From: an uncultured Angelakisella sp.
GTDB taxonomy: Bacteria; Bacillota; Clostridia; Oscillospirales; Ruminococcaceae
Direction: 5' to 3'
Length of the DNA stretch: 10,099 nt
Assembly: GCA_904420255.1 (NCBI GenBank)
Contig: CAJFUT010000205.1
Span: 1-10,099 of the forward strand
Program-made: the position numbers and the translations under genes
Notes under the pieces: model-generated
What the model saw: only the letters and a program-made list of their open reading frames with translations
Told to the model about the DNA's origin: nothing
Database searches by the model: none
Shown: one piece after another, positions 7,441 to 10,099 of the stretch
How the letters are laid out: each line of letters starts with the position of its first letter
How positions within the stretch are numbered: position 1 is the stretch's first letter

Positions 7441-7694
7441 AGGCGCTTCTCTCACGGACGCAAAAGAGCGGGGCTCCATCCAACGCCATAAAGGCGCTTC
7501 TCTCACGGACGCAAAAGAGCGGGGCACCATCTAACGCCATAAAGGCGCTTCTCTCACGGACGCAAAAGAGCGGGGCACCATCTAACGCCATGAAGGCGCT
7601 TCTCTCACGGACAAAAAACGCCTTCTGAATCCCAGGTGATATGCTCAGGGAGCGGGGCACCATCTATCGCCGCGCAGATACTTCTCTCACGGAC
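7441..7694. repeat. Tandem array of a 51-bp unit, about 4.3 copies, one interrupted
   Basis: Units begin at 7441, 7492 and 7543, each exactly 51 bp. Units 1 and 2 differ at two bases; units 2 and 3 differ at one. A fourth unit begins at 7594 and matches for 19 bp. It is then interrupted by unrelated sequence (7613-7649) before the right half of the unit resumes at 7650 (GAGCGGGGCACCATCTA). A final partial copy, CTTCTCTCACGGAC, occupies 7681-7694. Each junction can form a small hairpin, CGCC, 5-nt loop, GGCG, for example at 7433-7445 and 7484-7496. The loops differ (GCGCA, ATAAA, ATAAA, ATGAA) while the stem stays constant. The unit is unlike CRISPR repeats: no spacers are present. Function unknown. 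Confidence 0.92.
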
Positions 7695-7697
7695 ATG

Positions 7698-7732
7698 AAA
7701 ACAGGCAGACCCGAAAGGGCCTGCCTGTTTTT
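7698..7732. terminator. Strong bidirectional intrinsic terminator
   Basis: AAAACAGGCAG (7698-7708) pairs perfectly with CTGCCTGTTTT (7721-7731). Inside it, CCC and GGG close a GAAA tetraloop (7713-7716), with a single A-C mismatch between the two stems. On the plus strand a T5 run ends the hairpin; on the minus strand a T4 run does. It lies 28 bp past the stop of the leftward surface-protein gene and downstream of the rightward thioesterase plus array, so it can stop both. Confidence 0.9.
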
Positions 7733-7759
7733 CTGCGCTGGGGGATTTCTGATTGGGGC

Positions 7760-10099
7760 TTAGTCGTCGAAGTCGTCGTCGCTGTCGCTGCCGCCTCTGT
7801 TTTTGCCGCTGCCGCGGACGATGAGGACGGTGGCGGTGATGACGCCGGCGATGGCGATGATGAGGATGGGCACCAGGACGGGGATGCCGCCCTTCTCCTC
7901 ATCCTCCTGGGGCTGGGTATCGGTGGGCTCGGATTCCTCCTGGGAGGAGGAAGAGGGCTCCACCGGCGGCTCGGGCTCGCTGCTCTCGCTGCTGCTCTCA
8001 CTGGAGGAGGAGCTGCTGGAGGAGGAGCTTACGGCGCTGCTGGCGGGGGGCACATAGGTGGAGGAGGAGGCGGGCCTGCTGCTGGAGGAGGAACTGATGG
8101 TGCCGCCGCCCCCGGAAACGGCGCTCTCGCCATAGAGGGCCTTGGAGGTGATGACGTAGTTTCCGGCGCTGCTGGTGAGGGTGAAGGTGACCTCCCCGTC
8201 GGAATCCGCCTTGGCGCTGGAGCGGTAGGTGAGCTTATTGGTATCCTCGTTATAGCTGTAGAGATAGAGGGTATCCTTGGCGTACTTGCTGCCCACGTCG
8301 ATGGTGAGCTTCATATCGGAATAGAAGCTGCCGGTATGGCGGAGCTGGAAGGCTTCCACGTCGTAGTCGCGGCAGAGCTTCAGCATCCTGGAATTGGAGT
8401 ACTCCTCCACATCCAGGGGGATATAGATCTGATAGCTGGGGATCCGCTTGACGCTCTTGCCGTTGACGGTCCAGACATAGCCGCCGGAAACGGTCATCTG
8501 GAGGGTGACGTTCTCCCCGTCCAGCTGGCGCAGGACATAGGCGGGCAGCTCGGTATTGCTGCCCAGGCGGACCTTGATGGTATCGCCCCGGTCGGCGTTG
8601 CGGATTTCCTTGCGGATGCTCTCCCACTGGCGGCTGTCGCTGTCGTCGTTGTCGTCGGAGGAGCCGGTGTTGCCGGAGGTGGAGGAGGTGCGGGTGATGG
8701 TGATGGGCAAATCCTTATAAACCGTATCCGCTTTGCCGTCGACATAGGCCCGGATGGTGACGTTGTGGGTTGTGCCGCGGGTAAGCTGGCTGGCATCCAC
8801 AGTCAAAAGACCGCTTTCGCTGATGTTGATGCCGTTTACCGCATTGGTGGTAATCCGCCATTTAATATTGTGTTGCGAGCCATTGTGGGTATCGTTACCA
8901 AATTCACAGGAGCCGGTTATGGTCATTTGAGTATCGGCTACCGAGTATTGATAGTTGGTGGTGCCGGTAGACACGCTGATGCTGGTGCCGTTGGTAGGAG
9001 CGGTGATGCCGGTGATAGCCGTAATTTGCTTGTCGCACTCCTGGGGCCGCTCGACAGTGATGTTAGCCGAACCGCTGACACCGCCTATTGAAGCGGTGAC
9101 GGTGAGGGTGTTGGTGTAGTTGGGCAATTGGGCAGGGTTGATTGTAACTCCGAAATTGCTGTCACTGCTAGAAGTCGTAAGCCCCGTTGCGCTTCCATCA
9201 TCCCATTTCGCCGTCCAGGCAATCTGAGCGCCGTGGTTGGCACTCTCATGGTTGTTTATGTTGCAGATGCCGGTATCCCAAGTGATACTTGGAGTAAAGG
9301 TGACGGTCTGGGCTTTGCTGCCGGTAACATCTTCAGCAGTAAAGTCCAACGGAGAGAGCGTTTGGGTAGTCACAGTGACTCCGGTGGGCTTCTTCGCACA
9401 TGTGCCTTCTTTTTGGAAGGTAAGGGGAACGGATTTGGTGATTGCGGGAGTGACCGCTTGCCCGTCCTTCCAGACAGTAGCGGTGAGGGTGGCCGTTTGC
9501 TCGGTGGCGGGGAGATTGGCGGGGGTGATGGTCAGAACGCCGGTGTCCTTCGCCACGCTGGCATAGTTGTTGATGTTTTCATCGTCGCTGGTCAGGCTCC
9601 ACTGCACCGAATAGCCGTGGTTGGTATCAGTCTTGTGGCTCTCAGTGGTGCATTTGGTAGAAGTCACATTGAAATTGCTGGTAACAATAATCGGGGAAGT
9701 CGTACTGCTGGTGATGGTGTTGCCGCCGGGCACTTCAATGTTGGTGAGGCTGGCGGTGGCGTCGCAGGTTTCGGTGGCGGCCTTTTTTACCTTGAAGGTG
9801 GTGGTTTTGGAGGTATTAGAATCCAGAGTAACTTTGAGAGTAACATCGGTTTCCTGCTCTGGCAAATTGCTGTTTGTAATCTTCAATGTATTTCCATTCA
9901 AAATTTCAACGCCAAAAACCGGAGATTCGATGCTCCATGCAACTGTATGACCATGTTTATCATCGCTACCATGGATGTTGCAATCGCCATCTGCAACATT
10001 CAGTACGGTGGCCGCATCGGTCGGAAGGCTTATTTCTTTATCTTCGCTTATGGTCTGTCCAGTCAAATTCGTAATACTGATATCGTCTTTCAAGGATAC
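7760..10099 (-). CDS. Cell-surface protein with Cys/His-patterned Ig-like modules, Ser-rich stalk and C-terminal membrane anchor (5' end outside window)
   Basis: The frame is open to the right edge, and the first possible start there is only an internal TTG at 10093, so the true N-terminus and any signal peptide lie outside. Residues below are counted from that TTG; 777 are visible. Residues 1-470 hold one partial and three complete Ig-like beta modules starting at Cys110, Cys232 and Cys353. Each has a mid-module Cys (38, 148, 277, 396), nearby His, an HGxx[VI]xW-like strand and a later strand ending near NLP/QLP. A Ser/Asp linker (470-487) leads to a domain at about 488-655 (starting RQWESIRKEI, with YVWTVNGKSV at 539-548). 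I have seen similar domains in clostridial surface proteins but cannot name this one. Residues 666-720 are a Ser/Pro/Glu stalk, 737-760 a membrane helix, followed by RGSGKNRGG and an acidic tail. No LPxTG motif is present. Likely role: adhesion or cell-envelope display; the ligand is unknown. Confidence 0.85.
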   Translation of the reverse strand, partial: VSLKDDISITNLTGQTISEDKEISLPTDAATVLNVADGDCNIHGSDDKHGHTVAWSIESPVFGVEILNGNTLKITNSNLPEQETDVTLKVTLDSNTSKTTTFKVKKAATETCDATASLTNIEVPGGNTITSSTTSPIIVTSNFNVTSTKCTTESHKTDTNHGYSVQWSLTSDDENINNYASVAKDTGVLTITPANLPATEQTATLTATVWKDGQAVTPAITKSVPLTFQKEGTCAKKPTGVTVTTQTLSPLDFTAEDVTGSKAQTVTFTPSITWDTGICNINNHESANHGAQIAWTAKWDDGSATGLTTSSSDSNFGVTINPAQLPNYTNTLTVTASIGGVSGSANITVERPQECDKQITAITGITAPTNGTSISVSTGTTNYQYSVADTQMTITGSCEFGNDTHNGSQHNIKWRITTNAVNGINISESGLLTVDASQLTRGTTHNVTIRAYVDGKADTVYKDLPITITRTSSTSGNTGSSDDNDDSDSRQWESIRKEIRNADRGDTIKVRLGSNTELPAYVLRQLDGENVTLQMTVSGGYVWTVNGKSVKRIPSYQIYIPLDVEEYSNSRMLKLCRDYDVEAFQLRHTGSFYSDMKLTIDVGSKYAKDTLYLYSYNEDTNKLTYRSSAKADSDGEVTFTLTSSAGNYVITSKALYGESAVSGGGGTISSSSSSRPASSSTYVPPASSAVSSSSSSSSSSESSSESSEPEPPVEPSSSSQEESEPTDTQPQEDEEKGGIPVLVPILIIAIAGVITATVLIVRGSGKNRGGSDSDDDFDD
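7934..8098 (-). repeat. Low-complexity Ser-rich coding tract
   Basis: Residues 666-720 of the surface protein are mostly Ser, later mixed with Glu and Pro, encoded by runs of Ser codons that appear on the plus strand as repeated GAGGAG and CTGCTG triplets. Such tracts usually form an extended stalk that lifts the folded domains away from the membrane through the cell wall. The triplet runs are prone to in-frame length change. Confidence 0.8.
8684..10099 (-). repeat. Divergent protein-level tandem modules of about 121-122 residues
   Basis: Module boundaries set at the leading Cys fall at 9766 (Cys110), 9400 (Cys232) and 9037 (Cys353), giving periods of 122 and 121 codons; a partial module fills 9767-10099. 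The copies are recognisable in protein (mid-module Cys, His pair, Trp, Ile/Val-rich strand before NLP) but have diverged in DNA. They are therefore old duplications or separately recruited domains rather than a recent expansion. Confidence 0.75.

Larger units (their letters stand above)
7374..7759. other. Gene-free region between the thioesterase and the surface-protein gene
   Basis: This 386-bp gap contains the 51-bp tandem array and the bidirectional terminator listed separately. Just after the thioesterase stop, GCGGCC (7386-7391) and GGCCGC (7408-7413) could pair around a 16-nt loop, but no T run follows, so I do not call a terminator there. If transcription is not stopped, the array forms the 3' untranslated part of the thioesterase mRNA. 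Frames open through the array on both strands because 51 is a multiple of three; none has a convincing start or family. Confidence 0.7.

Noticed and set aside
7316..7663. A 115-residue minus-strand frame with a 17-residue repeat (VRERSAFMALDGAPLFC)
   Set aside because: It is open because the DNA unit is 51 bp, 17 codons. The plus strand is also open through much of the array, the frame runs antisense into the thioesterase end, and no ribosome binding site is evident at its ATG. I treat it as translated repeat DNA, though a small repeat peptide cannot be fully excluded.
7441..7694. CRISPR array
   Set aside because: The 51-bp units are directly adjacent with no unique spacers, the repeat is too long, and no cas gene is near.
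7739..7885. LPxTG sortase anchor at the surface-protein C-terminus
   Set aside because: The Ser/Pro/Glu stalk runs into the membrane helix without an LPxTG-like motif, and the tail after the helix is acidic (SDSDDDFDD) rather than the short basic tail of sortase substrates.
8336..9091. A 251-codon plus-strand open frame opposite the surface-protein gene
   Set aside because: Gly/Ala/Val/Asp-rich shadow of the minus-strand coding frame; no ribosome binding site or recognised domain.
10091..10093. TTG as the true start of the surface protein
   Set aside because: No signal peptide follows, the frame continues open to the edge, and the first Ig-like module is already incomplete, so the gene must begin outside the window.

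Overview
The window is a GC-rich bacterial chromosome segment. Near-consensus AGGAGG ribosome binding sites, sigma-A-type promoters and the gene families (DUF3842, VanZ-like, a large coiled-coil FtsX-type permease, FatA/B-like acyl-ACP thioesterase, Ser-stalk membrane-anchored Ig-like surface protein) suggest a GC-rich Clostridia (Oscillospirales-type, probably a gut anaerobe). The taxonomy is inferred from gene content and signals only; no marker gene is present.

Layout. Positions 1-145 are an intergenic stretch with an AT-rich 22-bp perfect palindrome and a probable leftward promoter for a gene outside the window. Positions 146-2191 hold a compact leftward operon: birA (bifunctional biotin-protein ligase/repressor), then a VanZ-like membrane protein, then a DUF3842 protein. 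The gaps are 13 bp and a 4-bp ATGA overlap. The 200-bp gap at 2192-2391 carries back-to-back promoters, one for the birA operon and one for a rightward ABC exporter operon.

Positions 2392-6512 encode that exporter: a MacB/LolD-type ATPase and a 1128-residue FtsX-like permease whose first extracellular domain carries two long charged coiled-coil segments. A weak hairpin and an extended -10 promoter follow, then an acyl-ACP thioesterase ending at 7373.

Positions 7374-7759 contain no convincing gene. They hold a tandem array of a 51-bp unit, with one copy interrupted, and a strong bidirectional terminator. From 7760 to the right edge a leftward gene, cut by the window end, encodes a large surface protein. 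It has about four Ig-like modules of 121-122 residues with regularly placed Cys and His, then an unnamed beta-rich domain, a Ser-rich stalk, one membrane helix and an acidic cytoplasmic tail.

How the genes may work together. The ATPase and permease clearly form one exporter. BirA (biotinylation of acetyl-CoA carboxylase and other carboxylases) and the thioesterase (release of fatty acids from ACP) both touch fatty-acid metabolism, but they are in separate transcription units, so the link is only suggestive. No mobile element, CRISPR array, RNA gene or defence system was seen. The most unusual items are the Cys/His-patterned modules of the surface protein and the 51-bp array.
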